Of a DNA stretch of 64,000 nucleotides, positions 37,155-46,120 are shown piece by piece. The stretch's first letter is position 1, and each line of letters opens with the position of its first letter. Position numbers and translations under genes: made by a program. A model generated the notes under the pieces. It ran no database searches and had not been told where the DNA came from. It was given only the letters and a program-made list of their open reading frames with translations. This stretch comes from Salinicoccus luteus DSM 17002 (GTDB taxonomy: Bacteria; Bacillota; Bacilli; Staphylococcales; Salinicoccaceae), in contig NZ_JONV01000011.1 in assembly GCF_000712035.1 (NCBI RefSeq), positions 1-64,000 of the forward strand, given 5' to 3'.

Positions 37155-37530
37155 CATCATCGCTTTCTTCATCCTTGCCGGCGCCTTCTTTACAGCCGTC
37201 AGTGCCATAGGGGTCATCAGGCTGCCTGATGTCTATTCCCGGATGCACGCTGCTTCGAAGAGCTCAACGCTCGGGGTGATGATGATGATGATCGGCACCT
37301 TCCTCTACTTCTGGTACATGGACGGCTATATGGACAGCAAGCTTTTTCTGGCCATCCTGTTCATCTTCATCACTGCCCCGGTATCTGCCCACATGCTTTC
37401 ACGCAGTGCATTCCATACCGGCGTCACGCCCTACAAGCTTACTGTACTGAATGAACTCAGACGGGACGAGATGGGCGAGTCCGATGACCCGGACGCCCAC
37501 CCGATAACAATAAAGAACTTCAAGAAATAA
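37126..37530 (+). CDS. mnhG: Mnh/Mrp antiporter subunit G
   Basis: A 134-residue, three-helix subunit of the MrpG family (GVIRLPDVYSRMHAASKSSTLGV) with a hydrophilic C-terminal tail. The TTG at 37126 has AAAGG eight bases upstream, while the ATG at 37132 is 14 bases away, so the TTG start is slightly favoured. It ends the operon just before a strong terminator. Confidence 0.92.
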   Translation: MKMIEIIVSSIIAFFILAGAFFTAVSAIGVIRLPDVYSRMHAASKSSTLGVMMMMIGTFLYFWYMDGYMDSKLFLAILFIFITAPVSAHMLSRSAFHTGVTPYKLTVLNELRRDEMGESDDPDAHPITIKNFKK

Positions 37531-37532
37531 TG

Positions 37533-37576
37533 AAAAAAGTGCAGTGGCACCCAAATGGGTGCCACTGCACTTTTTT
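37533..37576. terminator. Bidirectional terminator between mnhG and the thioesterase gene
   Basis: AAAAAAGTGCAGTGGCACCC and its exact complement flank a four-base loop (AAAT). It serves convergent transcripts. Confidence 0.92.
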
Positions 37577-37953
37577 CATCTCTTCTTTTTCACTGCCATG
37601 GTGCACCGGGACAGGCAGACGAGTGATTCCTCCTCGTCCATGATCTCGATTTCCCATATCTGAGAGCTCCTGCCCTGATGCCGGCACCTTGCTGTGGCGG
37701 TCAGCCTGCCCGACTGCTTCGTCTTGATGTGGTTGGCGTTTACCTCCATGCCGAAGGTGACCTCATCATCGGCGATCAGTCCTACTGCTCCGCGGCTTGC
37801 TGCAGTTTCCGCCAATACGACACTCGCCCCGCCGTGAAGAAAACCGTAGGGCTGCAGCACCTTCTCAGTAACCGGCATGTCCATGACCATCAATCCAGGC
37901 TCATCACGTACAACCTCTATTTCCAGCAGTTCTATCAGACCGCTGCTATTCAT
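37576..37953 (-). CDS. Hotdog-fold PaaI-type thioesterase
   Basis: A 125-residue single hotdog domain with the PaaI-type active-site pattern LQPYGFLHGGASVVLAETAAS and NANHIKTKQSGRLTA. Such enzymes hydrolyse acyl-CoA or aromatic-CoA esters; a DHNA-CoA or phenylacetyl-CoA-like substrate is possible but not decided here. The start is the ATG of MNSSGLIEL, five to six bases after AGGGGA. It overlaps the pepA end by eight bases, so it is likely cotranscribed with pepA. Confidence 0.8.
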   Translation of the reverse strand: MNSSGLIELLEIEVVRDEPGLMVMDMPVTEKVLQPYGFLHGGASVVLAETAASRGAVGLIADDEVTFGMEVNANHIKTKQSGRLTATARCRHQGRSSQIWEIEIMDEEESLVCLSRCTMAVKKKR

Positions 37954-39436
37954 GGACATCCCCTGTTTCAAACAGCTTTACAATCGTGCGGATCATCACA
38001 CCGGTGGCCCCTTTCGGACCATATGCCGTTTCCCTGTCGGATGTGCCTGTACCTGCAATATCAAAATGGATCCACGGCGTACCGTTGGCGAACTGCTTGA
38101 TGAAGCAGGCTGCAAATGATGCACGTCCAGGCTTTTCCACATGATTTGTCAGATCGGCCACTTGTGATTGGCGCACATTCTTCTCTTCAATATCGGAAAT
38201 CGGCAGATGCCATACTTCTTCTCCGGTATACTTCGTCATTTCGACAAGCGGAGTGAGGAATGCGGCGTCCTTGTTCGTAAACACACCCGTGCGTTCTGTT
38301 CCGAGGGCGGCCACGACAGCACCCGTCAGCGTCGCAAAATCCATAATCAGGCTCGGTGAATATTGGGAAGCATGGAAGACCGCATCCCCAAGGACCAGAC
38401 GGCCTTCTGCGTCCGTATTCTTTATTTCCACCGACTGGCCACTATAGGAAATATAGACATCATCCGGGCGCATGGCATTTCCATCCACCATGTTTTCTGC
38501 AAGGGCGACGACACCGATTACGTGGACGGGCAGATCCATTTCCGAAATGGCATGGATCATGCCGATGACATTCGCTGCCCCGCTCATATCATATTTCATT
38601 TCAGGCATGCCGGTCTTCGTCTTGATCGAATAGCCGCCGGTATCAAATGTAATGCCCTTGCCGACCAGGGCAATTGGCCTGTAGCCTTTCGCTTCCGGGT
38701 GCCGGTATTCGATGGTGACGAGCCGGGGCTTCGCCTGCGAAGCCTTGCCGACTGCGGTGATCAGTCCATATCCCTCTTCCTCCAGCACTTCATCATTCTT
38801 CACTTCCCCGGTCACATGGGGGTGGGACCGGAATATCGCCGCAATCTTGTCCGCCATATGCCCAGGCGTCATGATGTTCGGCGGCGTCTCACTGAAGTTC
38901 CTTGCCATGACGATGCTCTCGCCCACTTTCTTATACCGCGACATCCTGCCTTCGATATCCGTCCTGCTGGTGATGGAGAACACCGCCTCTTCGCTGAACA
39001 GTGGCGGCTGGTTTGTCTTATATGTATTGAATTCATACACACTGATCTCCGCCATGATGGCCATCGTCTCAGCAAGCAGGTCCACATCCACCGGGAATGT
39101 ATCCAGCAGTATCTGGCCACGGACTGTATCCGTCTCCTTCAGGAACTGGAACATCCTGCCGAGTGCTTCCGACAGCCTCACCGGATCGAGTGCTTCAACC
39201 TTTCCCAGACCAACGGCGATGACTTTGCGGTAGTCCCGCTGTATGGTCACGCCCGTTGTGGTCACTGATGAAAATTCAGTTGACAGGACATCCTCTTTGA
39301 TGATGGCGTCCATCTGGCCGCCGAGCAGCGTATCCACTTCTTCATAATTCTCCATACGGGCCGGCTCATGCGGCAGCCCGATGATGATCGGTTCATCTGT
39401 TGCGACATATTTGTCGCGATATTGAAATTCCATCAT
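37946..39436 (-). CDS. pepA: Leucyl aminopeptidase, M17 family
   Basis: A 496-residue cytosolic metallo-aminopeptidase that removes N-terminal residues from peptides. The active-site lysine and metal ligands are visible in LVGKGITFDTGGYSIKTKTGMPEMKYDMSG-type sequence (about 255-285) and the signature NTDAEGRLVLGDA. AGGAGG precedes two adjacent ATG codons; the second (39433) has the better spacing. It corresponds by position to B. subtilis yuiE. Confidence 0.94.
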   Translation of the reverse strand: MMEFQYRDKYVATDEPIIIGLPHEPARMENYEEVDTLLGGQMDAIIKEDVLSTEFSSVTTTGVTIQRDYRKVIAVGLGKVEALDPVRLSEALGRMFQFLKETDTVRGQILLDTFPVDVDLLAETMAIMAEISVYEFNTYKTNQPPLFSEEAVFSITSRTDIEGRMSRYKKVGESIVMARNFSETPPNIMTPGHMADKIAAIFRSHPHVTGEVKNDEVLEEEGYGLITAVGKASQAKPRLVTIEYRHPEAKGYRPIALVGKGITFDTGGYSIKTKTGMPEMKYDMSGAANVIGMIHAISEMDLPVHVIGVVALAENMVDGNAMRPDDVYISYSGQSVEIKNTDAEGRLVLGDAVFHASQYSPSLIMDFATLTGAVVAALGTERTGVFTNKDAAFLTPLVEMTKYTGEEVWHLPISDIEEKNVRQSQVADLTNHVEKPGRASFAACFIKQFANGTPWIHFDIAGTGTSDRETAYGPKGATGVMIRTIVKLFETGDVHE

Positions 39437-39444
39437 TTATCCTC

Positions 39445-39762
39445 CTAGAACATCTGATACCCGGCTTTGCGCAAGTAGCGGATTGTCATACCGGCAAGTA
39501 TCGTTCCGACCAGACCGCTCCCAAGCATCAGCATATCCGCCGGATGCAGATTTACAAGCCTTTCCCCGAGGGTACTGAACGCTTCAGATGTATTTGTAAA
39601 ATATTCTGCTGTTGCTATTCCATCCACGATGAGCAGGACGATGAAAGGATATACGCCCACCATCAGCCATGTCATCTTCAATATCATATTCAGTATGAAG
39701 CTGATGCCATAGAATAGGACAAAGAACAACAGCATGGATATTACGAGTTGTATTATTGACAT
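39445..39762 (-). CDS. YuiB-like small membrane protein
   Basis: A 105-residue protein with three hydrophobic segments (about 1-28, 31-48 and 78-95). It matches the YuiB family of putative membrane proteins by pattern and by position between an NDH-2 gene and a leucyl aminopeptidase gene, as in Bacillus. Function unknown. Confidence 0.7.
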   Translation of the reverse strand: MSIIQLVISMLLFFVLFYGISFILNMILKMTWLMVGVYPFIVLLIVDGIATAEYFTNTSEAFSTLGERLVNLHPADMLMLGSGLVGTILAGMTIRYLRKAGYQMF

Positions 39763-39782
39763 TATTGATTACCCTCCACATG

Positions 39783-39819
39783 AAAAAAGGCACGGGCATT
39801 AAAGCAATACCCATGCCTG
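39783..39819 (-). terminator. Terminator of ndh
   Basis: Minus GGCATGGGTATT ... AATGCCCGTGCC with two G-U pairs is followed by TTTTTT. Confidence 0.75.
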
Positions 39820-39833
39820 TCTTATCAGTTGTA

Positions 39834-41039
39834 TCAGAACAGTTTTCCTTTTGAATAGGCGAGCAGTGGTCCACCGATTTTGAATATCGCCCTGGAATCA
39901 ATGACGCGCTTCATGAAGGCTGCCTTCTTGCCTTTGATTTCACGGCCCATGACGAGACCGATGCCATCTTTTGATCCAAGCGAGCAGACGGTGCCCCTGT
40001 CGTTGTAGGAGAACTCCTCAAGCTTTTCCCCTTTGAGTGAAAGCTCGATGTTCTTCGCCGTATGTTCACCAAGCTGCATGGCAATCTGAGCAGTCGTCGG
40101 CCATGGGCGTTCGGTCTCCCCATTCATCACTGCAGCGACATCTCCGATGGCATAGATATTGTCATATCCTTCGATGCGCAGGTCTGGTCCGACAACGATG
40201 CGTCCACGTTTGACGCCATCGAATGATTCATCCATCAGGCTGTTGCCGCGTACACCGGCTGTCCAGATGACGCTGTTCGCTTCGATCTGCTGCTTTTCAT
40301 CATCCACTTCCACAACGAAGCCGTCTTCATTGGCTGCGACGATCGGCGTACCGACCATGAATTTGACACCGCGGTCTTCCAGGTACTTCACAGCGTAGTC
40401 GACCAGATTTTCAGGGAACATCGGCAGCATTTTAGGTGCTGCTTCCACACAGGTGATGTTCACTTTGTTGTAGTCGATGCCGTGCTTCTCACAAAGTTCC
40501 GGAATACTTTCCACAAGTTCGCCCAAGTACTCGATGCCTGTAAAGCCCGCACCGCCGACCAGGATGGAAATATCCTTCGGATCATTGGACTGTTTGTAGT
40601 TTGCGAAATTGCGTTCAATCTCCTCGCGTGCTGCAAGGGATGTCTGCGGGTTGACGATGGAGTGTGCATGCTCCTCCATACCTTCGATGCCGAATGTCTC
40701 ACTTTCGAAGCCAAGTGCCACTACGAGAATATCGTATTCGAATGTACCCTGCGTCGTTTCCACACGCTGCTCATCCTTGTGGATAGCAGTGACCTCTGCT
40801 GGAACGAAGGAGACCTTCTGTGCATCGACCACTTTGTTGATCGGGTAGACGCCCTCTTCCCAATCGATTGTGCCGGCAGCTATTTCATGCAGCCACGTCG
40901 CTTCATAGTGATACTCATTCTTATTGATGAGTGTAATGTCGGCATCTTGATGAGATAACAGTTTCTGAAGTTTGGATATTGTCTGCAGCCCTGCGTAGCC
41001 TGCACCCAGCACCAAAATTTTCTTTCTCTCAAAGCTCAT
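39834..41039 (-). CDS. ndh: Type II NADH dehydrogenase (NDH-2)
   Basis: A 401-residue monotopic flavoprotein that passes electrons from NADH to menaquinone without pumping protons. It has the N-terminal FAD site [11 protein letters not shown], an NAD site [16 protein letters not shown] (about 160-175), and the second FAD motif [13 protein letters not shown]. The quinone-site segment [15 protein letters not shown] is present. The start is the ATG of MSFERKKIL, preceded by AAGGTG. Together with Mnh it determines the Na+ and proton balance of the cell. Confidence 0.93.
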   Translation of the reverse strand: MSFERKKILVLGAGYAGLQTISKLQKLLSHQDADITLINKNEYHYEATWLHEIAAGTIDWEEGVYPINKVVDAQKVSFVPAEVTAIHKDEQRVETTQGTFEYDILVVALGFESETFGIEGMEEHAHSIVNPQTSLAAREEIERNFANYKQSNDPKDISILVGGAGFTGIEYLGELVESIPELCEKHGIDYNKVNITCVEAAPKMLPMFPENLVDYAVKYLEDRGVKFMVGTPIVAANEDGFVVEVDDEKQQIEANSVIWTAGVRGNSLMDESFDGVKRGRIVVGPDLRIEGYDNIYAIGDVAAVMNGETERPWPTTAQIAMQLGEHTAKNIELSLKGEKLEEFSYNDRGTVCSLGSKDGIGLVMGREIKGKKAAFMKRVIDSRAIFKIGGPLLAYSKGKLF

Positions 41040-41093
41040 TATAACGTCACCTTTTCTCTCCATTTTTTAAATTGCACCTGAATTTAGGCATAA

Positions 41094-41135
41094 TAAAAAC
41101 CGCTAATATTAATCTCTTATAATATTAGCGATTTT
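41094..41135. terminator. Terminator after the A-type Fe-S carrier gene
   Basis: CGCTAATATTA and TAATATTAGCG flank an eight-base loop, with GTTTTTA on minus. It lies between the carrier gene and ndh. Confidence 0.75.
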
Positions 41136-41167
41136 CTTCACATATTTCAAGCGATTTGACCGATTCT

Positions 41168-41527
41168 TTAACAATCTTCCGGTTGTCCGGCGACCTCTTT
41201 TGTACGGAATGAAGAGCCACAGCCGCAGGCGAGTGTGGCGTTCGGGTTGTCTATTGTAAAACCGCCACCCATCAGGGACTGTTTAAAATCGATTACAGTG
41301 CCATCTATGACAGGAATGTCCTTTTTGGCGACGAGTACTTTGACGCCATGGAATTCGTACACTTCATCCTTGTCCGTCTGCTCGAGTTCAGCTGCCATAC
41401 CGTATGTCAGGCCTGTACAGCCACCACCCTGGACTTTGAATCTGAGGTATCCCTCTTCCATATCGTTCTTCTCGAGCATATCCTTCACTTCATAGGCGGC
41501 ACTTTCAGTTAGAGTTACATGTGACAC
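41168..41527 (-). CDS. A-type Fe-S cluster carrier (HesB/IscA/YutM)
   Basis: A 119-residue protein with the three conserved cysteines of A-type carriers (GGGCTG and ACGCGSSF). These proteins accept clusters from the SUF scaffold and hand them to target enzymes. LipA, encoded at 47.4 kb, is a typical client. The final Cys in QPEDC is an extra residue. It lies near a NifU-domain gene (43.05 kb), giving a small Fe-S delivery neighbourhood. Confidence 0.92.
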   Translation of the reverse strand: MSHVTLTESAAYEVKDMLEKNDMEEGYLRFKVQGGGCTGLTYGMAAELEQTDKDEVYEFHGVKVLVAKKDIPVIDGTVIDFKQSLMGGGFTIDNPNATLACGCGSSFRTKEVAGQPEDC

Positions 41528-41580
41528 AATATCACCCCTTATTACTTTTTATTATTTTCAATTATAGAGCAAATGGACGT

Positions 41581-41844
41581 CTAACTCAAATCATCGGTCC
41601 ATTCCTCCATCTCTCTTTTGTTCCTGTCAATTCTTTTATATACCTTCTCAAGGAGCTTCTCCGGTGTCATGGCACTGACTATTTCGCCATCCACAAGCAC
41701 GAAGAAAGCCTTGCTGCATAGTCCGCAGTTGTTCAGGCAGCCATAATCCAGCACATCGATCTCCGGATCTTCGTCCAGTGTCCGGTACACCTCTTCTGTG
41801 CCCTTCAGCATATTTGATGAACAGAACTCGACAAGGGTAAACAT
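41581..41844 (-). CDS. yuzB: YuzB family protein (UPF0349/DUF1450)
   Basis: An 87-residue small protein with CSSN near the start and the cysteine cluster YGCLNNCGLCSKAFFVLVDGE, which looks like a thioredoxin-like ferredoxin or metal-binding fold. Function unknown. In Bacillus yuzB is also next to the yutJ-type oxidoreductase, a link kept here with divergent orientation. Confidence 0.8.
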   Translation of the reverse strand: MFTLVEFCSSNMLKGTEEVYRTLDEDPEIDVLDYGCLNNCGLCSKAFFVLVDGEIVSAMTPEKLLEKVYKRIDRNKREMEEWTDDLS

Positions 41845-41948
41845 TGCACTCCCTCTTTCTAGGCATTATTGCCGACTTTCATTGTAGTTTATCGCGTTAA
41901 ATATTATAATGTAAATAATAGAATTTCTAATACAAGGCGGTACTGACT

Positions 41949-43010
41949 ATGAAGACTATCGTATGCCTCGGAGGCGGCTATGGGAATATGCGTTTCATTC
42001 AGCGTATCCTTCCGAAATTGCCCTCCGACTACACCATTACGCTCGTGGACAAGAACCCTTTCCACGGGATGAAAACTGAATACTACGCCCTGGCAGCGGG
42101 GACGAAGAGTGAAAAGAACGTCCGTGTCGATTTCCCGGATGACGACAAGGTCAATATCGTCTTTGATACGGTCGCTGAAATCGATATCGACAACAGCAGG
42201 GTCATCCTCGAGAACGGGACACTGGACTATGACATGCTCGTCATCGGCCTCGGCTGTGAAGATAAATACCACGGCGTTCCGGGTGCTGCGGAGCATACCT
42301 ACAGCATCCAGTCCCTGAGGGAATCCCGTGCCACATACGAAAGCATCGGAGACCTCAAGCCCGGCTCCACAGTCGGCATCGTCGGTGCAGGACTGAGCGG
42401 CATCGAAGTGGCCAGCGAGCTTCGTGAAGCGCGTGAAGATCTCACCATCAAGCTGTTCGACCGTGGCGACCGTATCCTTCCGATGTATCCGGCACGCCTC
42501 AGTGCCTATGTCAAAAGATGGTTCGATGACAATGATGTCGAAGTCATCCCGAATTCGAACATCGTGAAGGTGGAGGCCGACAAGGTCTACAACAACAACG
42601 AATCACATGATCTGGACCTGGCCATCTGGACAGCCGGTGTACAGCCGGTCGAGGTCGTACGCAACCTTCCGGTGGAATTCGGTCCCGGCGGGCGTGTCGT
42701 ACTCAACCAGTACCATCAGGTTCCGGGTTACGAAAACGTCTATGTGGTCGGCGATTCCGCTGCCCTCAAGCATGCCCCATCAGCACAGGTGGCGGAAGGC
42801 CAGGCGGAACAGATTGCGGAAGTCATGGAGGACATCATCAAGGGCAAGGCGCTTCCAGAAAAGATGTCCGACATCAAAATGCAGGGCATCCTTGGATCCC
42901 TCGGATCCAAGGAAGGTTTCGCCTACCTCAAGGAACGGACGGTCACTGGCCGTATCGCACGCATGCTGAAAAGCGGTGTGCTGTGGATGTACAAACTCGG
43001 CAACAATTAA
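41949..43010 (+). CDS. yutJ: NDH-2-like NAD(P)/FAD oxidoreductase (YutJ-type)
   Basis: A 353-residue flavoprotein with VCLGGGYGNMRF at the start, in place of the usual GxGxxG. A clear second dinucleotide site GIVGAGLSGIEVASEL lies at about residue 142, and GYENVYVVGDSAA near the C terminus. It is shorter than true NDH-2 and lacks the long membrane-anchor tail, so its electron acceptor is uncertain. AAGGCGG precedes the ATG by eight bases. It stands alone on plus, divergent from yuzB. Confidence 0.85.
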   Translation: MKTIVCLGGGYGNMRFIQRILPKLPSDYTITLVDKNPFHGMKTEYYALAAGTKSEKNVRVDFPDDDKVNIVFDTVAEIDIDNSRVILENGTLDYDMLVIGLGCEDKYHGVPGAAEHTYSIQSLRESRATYESIGDLKPGSTVGIVGAGLSGIEVASELREAREDLTIKLFDRGDRILPMYPARLSAYVKRWFDDNDVEVIPNSNIVKVEADKVYNNNESHDLDLAIWTAGVQPVEVVRNLPVEFGPGGRVVLNQYHQVPGYENVYVVGDSAALKHAPSAQVAEGQAEQIAEVMEDIIKGKALPEKMSDIKMQGILGSLGSKEGFAYLKERTVTGRIARMLKSGVLWMYKLGNN

Positions 43011-43012
43011 TA

Positions 43013-43039
43013 AACAGCCCCCGCGTTGCGGGGGCTGTT
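43013..43039. terminator. Bidirectional hairpin between yutJ and the NifU gene
   Basis: AACAGCCCCCGC and its complement flank GTT, ending in TTATTT on plus. Confidence 0.8.
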
Positions 43040-43050
43040 ATTTGGATGTA

Positions 43051-43293
43051 TCAGAATACCTGTTCCACTTCCACAAAACCTGGTACTTCTTCGAGCAGTG
43101 CACGTTCGATTCCTGCCTTGAGTGTGATTGTTGAACTTGGGCACGTGCCACAAGCCCCGAGAAGACGCAGCTTCACAATGCCGTCCTCCACATCCACAAG
43201 CTCACAGTCCCCGCCATCCCTTAGCAGAAACGGACGCAATTTATCCAATACTTCATCGACTTGTTCAAACATCGTATCTTGTCCTGTAGTCAT
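43051..43293 (-). CDS. NifU C-terminal domain Fe-S protein (YutI/Nfu-like)
   Basis: An 80-residue Nfu domain with the cluster-binding pair [18 protein letters not shown]. Nfu proteins assemble or deliver 4Fe-4S clusters. The start is the ATG of [10 protein letters not shown] with GGGAG eight bases upstream; the GTG three codons earlier overlaps that site. It is convergent with yutJ and divergent from yuzD. Confidence 0.92.
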   Translation of the reverse strand: MTTGQDTMFEQVDEVLDKLRPFLLRDGGDCELVDVEDGIVKLRLLGACGTCPSSTITLKAGIERALLEEVPGFVEVEQVF

Positions 43294-43392
43294 GAAATTC
43301 ACTCCCTATTAATTCATACGCAAATGCTGATATGTATATTATAATGGATATGGAAGAAAAAATCCATCATCTGAAAGGCGGATGTTACTTTT

Positions 43393-43701
43393 ATGAAGCA
43401 TGTAATCAATGTATACGGCCGTGATGTCGTATGTGCAAGTTGCGTCAATGCACCGGGCTCGAAGGACACCTATGAATGGCTCGAAGCTGTACTCTCGCGA
43501 AAATATCCCGACCGCGATCTGAATTTCAATTATATCGACATCGACCGTGCGGACAACCTGTCGGATTTCGACGAAAGCCTCATCGAACGCATCAATGATG
43601 ACGAACTGTTCTACCCGCTCGTCACTGTAAACGATGAAATCGTCCAGGACGGCCATGTCCAGCTCAAGCCGGTCCAGAAGTCAATCGAGAAGGAAGCATG
43701 A
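43393..43701 (+). CDS. yuzD: YuzD family protein (DUF1462)
   Basis: A 102-residue thioredoxin-like protein with CASCVNAPGSKDTYEWL near the start, a CxxC-type motif. The family is often called a disulfide oxidoreductase, but no reaction is established. In Bacillus and staphylococci yuzD also adjoins the nfu-type gene. A terminator follows at once. Confidence 0.8.
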   Translation: MKHVINVYGRDVVCASCVNAPGSKDTYEWLEAVLSRKYPDRDLNFNYIDIDRADNLSDFDESLIERINDDELFYPLVTVNDEIVQDGHVQLKPVQKSIEKEA

Positions 43702-43739
43702 AAAATGCCACTGGGAACGATATCCCAGTGGCATTTTTC
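43701..43739. terminator. Bidirectional terminator between yuzD and bioY
   Basis: AAAAATGCCACTGGGA and TCCCAGTGGCATTTTT flank a short loop. Confidence 0.9.
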
Positions 43740-43740
43740 T

Positions 43741-44283
43741 TCACCCATTCGCCAAATGAAGCCCGCGGGTATGAAGCACACGGGCAAACATGCTCGTCAG
43801 AACAGCTATCGTAACATCCTTCAGTATAAATGGTAGTATTGCCACCTTGAAGGCCTCCACAGCACTCATCGGCGTATCGAGTACTACGTTCATGATGAAG
43901 ACGAAGTACAGGAAACCGAATAGAAAAATGACAGCCGTTGCAGCGAGTGCGAAGCTGATTGCCCGAGTAGATGAGGACTTGTGGGCAGCACCGAATCCCG
44001 CAAGCCATGCTGCAGGTATGTAGCCGACGATGAATCCGAAGGACGGGGAAACAAGCGATCCGATACCCCCTCCCCCGGCGAAGACCGGCAGACCGACGAG
44101 ACCCATCAGCATATAGACGAGCGCACTCATTGCGCCAAGCTTCGGTCCCAGCAGCAGGCCGGCAAGCAGGACCATCGGCACCTGCAATGTCACCGGTATC
44201 GGTCCGATGGGCAGACGGATCTGTGCACCGATTGCAATCAGTGCGGCAAAAAGGGCAATGTAGACAAGATGTTTCGTTGACAC
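43741..44283 (-). CDS. bioY: Biotin transporter BioY (ECF S-component)
   Basis: A 180-residue, six-helix substrate-binding component of the energy-coupling-factor biotin importer. Family hallmarks are LRLPIGPIPVTLQVPMVLLAGLLLGPKLGA and GGGGIGSLVSPSFGFIVGY. The start is chosen as GTG (MSTKHLVYI), seven bases after GAGG. The ECF ATPases and EcfT are not in the window and are presumably shared. A BirA-type operator lies upstream, so expression should fall when biotin is plentiful. Confidence 0.94.
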   Translation of the reverse strand: MSTKHLVYIALFAALIAIGAQIRLPIGPIPVTLQVPMVLLAGLLLGPKLGAMSALVYMLMGLVGLPVFAGGGGIGSLVSPSFGFIVGYIPAAWLAGFGAAHKSSSTRAISFALAATAVIFLFGFLYFVFIMNVVLDTPMSAVEAFKVAILPFILKDVTIAVLTSMFARVLHTRGLHLANG

Positions 44284-44333
44284 CAAACCACCTCTTTCCT
44301 ATTTGCTTTCCATCATACCACTATCCGGTACCA

Positions 44334-44364
44334 TTGTTAACCTTTATTTATATTAAGTTTACAA
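44334..44364 (-). promoter_or_regulatory. BirA-type operator upstream of bioY
   Basis: TTGTTAACC (44334-44342), 13 bases, AGTTTACAA (44356-44364): an inverted repeat matching the biotin operator half-sites TTGTTAACC/GGTTAACAA with two mismatches in the distal half. The spacer contains a possible -10 (TAATAT on minus). Confidence 0.75.
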
Positions 44365-44398
44365 TAAGATCGGGAGAAGCCCATTGAGGGCACCTTCC

Positions 44399-45355
44399 CT
44401 ATTTGACCGGTGTAATCGGCTCGCCGCCATTCAATACTTCCATGATATTGTTGACGCACAGATTCATCATGTTGTTGCGCGTATCCACTGAGGCACTGCC
44501 GATGTGCGGAAGGAGCGTCATGTTGTCGATGCCGATGAAAGGGTGATCACTGCCGATCGGTTCGTTTTCAAACACATCGAGTGCCGCGCCCTTGATTTCG
44601 CCATTTCTGACCGCTTCTGCGAGGTCTTCCTCCACAACGTGCGCGCCACGGCCGATGTTGATGAAGAAGGCACTCTCCTTCATGCGGCTGAATGCCTCCC
44701 TGTCAAAACGGTGCTTCGTCTCTTCAGTGAGCGGGGCAGCACATAATACAAAGTCCGATTCAGCCAGCAGATCTTCGAATGAGACCAGTTCTGCACCCAT
44801 TGATTCCCCGACTTCGGAGCGGCTGCGGTTATGGTAGAGCACTTTCGACCGGAAGCCTGACAGCCGTCTGGCGAATGCCGCTCCAATCGAGCCCATGCCG
44901 AAGATCCCTACCGTCTTGCCGAAAACGTCCGTCCCGGCCATGTGATATGGACTCCAGCCCGACCATTCCCCCGCCATCAGTTCACGGTTTGCCTCCAGTA
45001 CACGGCGTGCGGCCGTCAGCATCAGCGTGAATGCAAGCTCGGCAGTCGTTTCGGTCAGCACATCCGGAGTGTTCGTAATGATTACATCATGCGTCCGGGC
45101 CGCCTCCAGGTCGATGTTGTCAAATCCGACAGCCAGATTGGCAACAACCCTGAGATTTTTTGCATTCTCGAGCATCTCCCGGTCAACCTTGTCGCTGAGC
45201 ATGGTCATTACACCATGGGCATCCCTCGTCTCTTCAAGGAAGCGTTCGCGCGGCATCGGCTTCTCGTCTTCATTCCATACGACCACTTCAAAGTCCTTCT
45301 TCAGCTTTTCAATCATGTTCGGATTGATTTTTCGGGTGATTACAATTTTCTTCAC
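44399..45355 (-). CDS. D-isomer-specific 2-hydroxyacid dehydrogenase (glyoxylate/hydroxypyruvate reductase-like)
   Basis: A 318-residue protein with the NAD(P) site VGIFGMGSIGAAFARRL. The catalytic triad is Arg in FINIGRGAHV, Glu in VFENEPIG and His in LLPHIGSAS. VANLAVGFDNIDLEAA is the substrate loop typical of GyaR/GhrB-type enzymes. It probably reduces glyoxylate or hydroxypyruvate, but other 2-oxo acids fit. It starts with GTG on the base after the yutF stop codon, so the genes are coupled. Confidence 0.9.
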   Translation of the reverse strand: MKKIVITRKINPNMIEKLKKDFEVVVWNEDEKPMPRERFLEETRDAHGVMTMLSDKVDREMLENAKNLRVVANLAVGFDNIDLEAARTHDVIITNTPDVLTETTAELAFTLMLTAARRVLEANRELMAGEWSGWSPYHMAGTDVFGKTVGIFGMGSIGAAFARRLSGFRSKVLYHNRSRSEVGESMGAELVSFEDLLAESDFVLCAAPLTEETKHRFDREAFSRMKESAFFINIGRGAHVVEEDLAEAVRNGEIKGAALDVFENEPIGSDHPFIGIDNMTLLPHIGSASVDTRNNMMNLCVNNIMEVLNGGEPITPVK

Positions 45356-46120
45356 TTACTCCACACTCCATTCATTCAGATGATCGATCATGTACTCAGG
45401 CTGTCTTGCCTGTTTCTTCACTGCATCTCCAGAGGTGACGCCCGTATTGACATGGAGCGTGTCCACACCATTGTCGAGACCGGTACGGATATCGGTGTCA
45501 TAGTTGTCGCCGACGAGCAGCACCCTGTCCTTCGGCAGCCCCAGCGTGGAGACGGCCGCCTCCAGTATGATGCCCTGGGGTTTACCGATTGTGACCGGCT
45601 CCACATCCGTCGTATCCACGAGCACCGATACGAGTGCACCGTTGCCCGGCACGAGTCCGGCCTCCGTCGGGAATTTCCGGTCCGGATTGGTGGAGATGAA
45701 TTTTGCCCCATCGGCAATCAGACGGGCTCCGAGCGACAGTTTTTCATAGTTGATGGCCGTATCGAGCCCCATCACCACATAATCTACATCGGAATCCGCA
45801 AGGATGAATCCCGAATCCGCAAGTGTCGACTTCAGACTTTCTGAACCGATCACATGGACGCGTGCCCCGGGCTGCTCGGTTTCGAGGTAGGCGGCCGTTG
45901 CCATCGCCGATGTATAGAGTGTTTCCGGATGGATGTCGAACCCCATGTCGATCAGCTTCTGTGCCGCTTCCTGCTGTGTTTTTGTCGCATTGTTTGTCAG
46001 GAAAACATACGGGATGCCATTTTGGTTCAGCCTGTCGATGAAGTCGATGGCCCCGTCTATGACGGTGTTTCCGCTGTACATCGTGCCGTCAAGGTCGATC
46101 AGGTAGCCTTCATACTTCAT
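45356..46120 (-). CDS. yutF: HAD-IIA family sugar phosphatase (NagD/YutF-like)
   Basis: A 254-residue HAD phosphatase: the nucleophile motif YLIDLDGTMYSG, motif II FLTNNATKTQQ, a NagD-type C2 cap, and C-terminal VLLVGDNYDTDIRTGLDNG. HAD-IIA enzymes dephosphorylate small phosphate esters such as p-nitrophenyl or glycerol phosphates; the true substrate is unknown. The start is the ATG of MKYEGYLID with GGGAG eight bases upstream. It overlaps the yutE stop by 11 bases. Confidence 0.9.
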   Translation of the reverse strand: MKYEGYLIDLDGTMYSGNTVIDGAIDFIDRLNQNGIPYVFLTNNATKTQQEAAQKLIDMGFDIHPETLYTSAMATAAYLETEQPGARVHVIGSESLKSTLADSGFILADSDVDYVVMGLDTAINYEKLSLGARLIADGAKFISTNPDRKFPTEAGLVPGNGALVSVLVDTTDVEPVTIGKPQGIILEAAVSTLGLPKDRVLLVGDNYDTDIRTGLDNGVDTLHVNTGVTSGDAVKKQARQPEYMIDHLNEWSVE

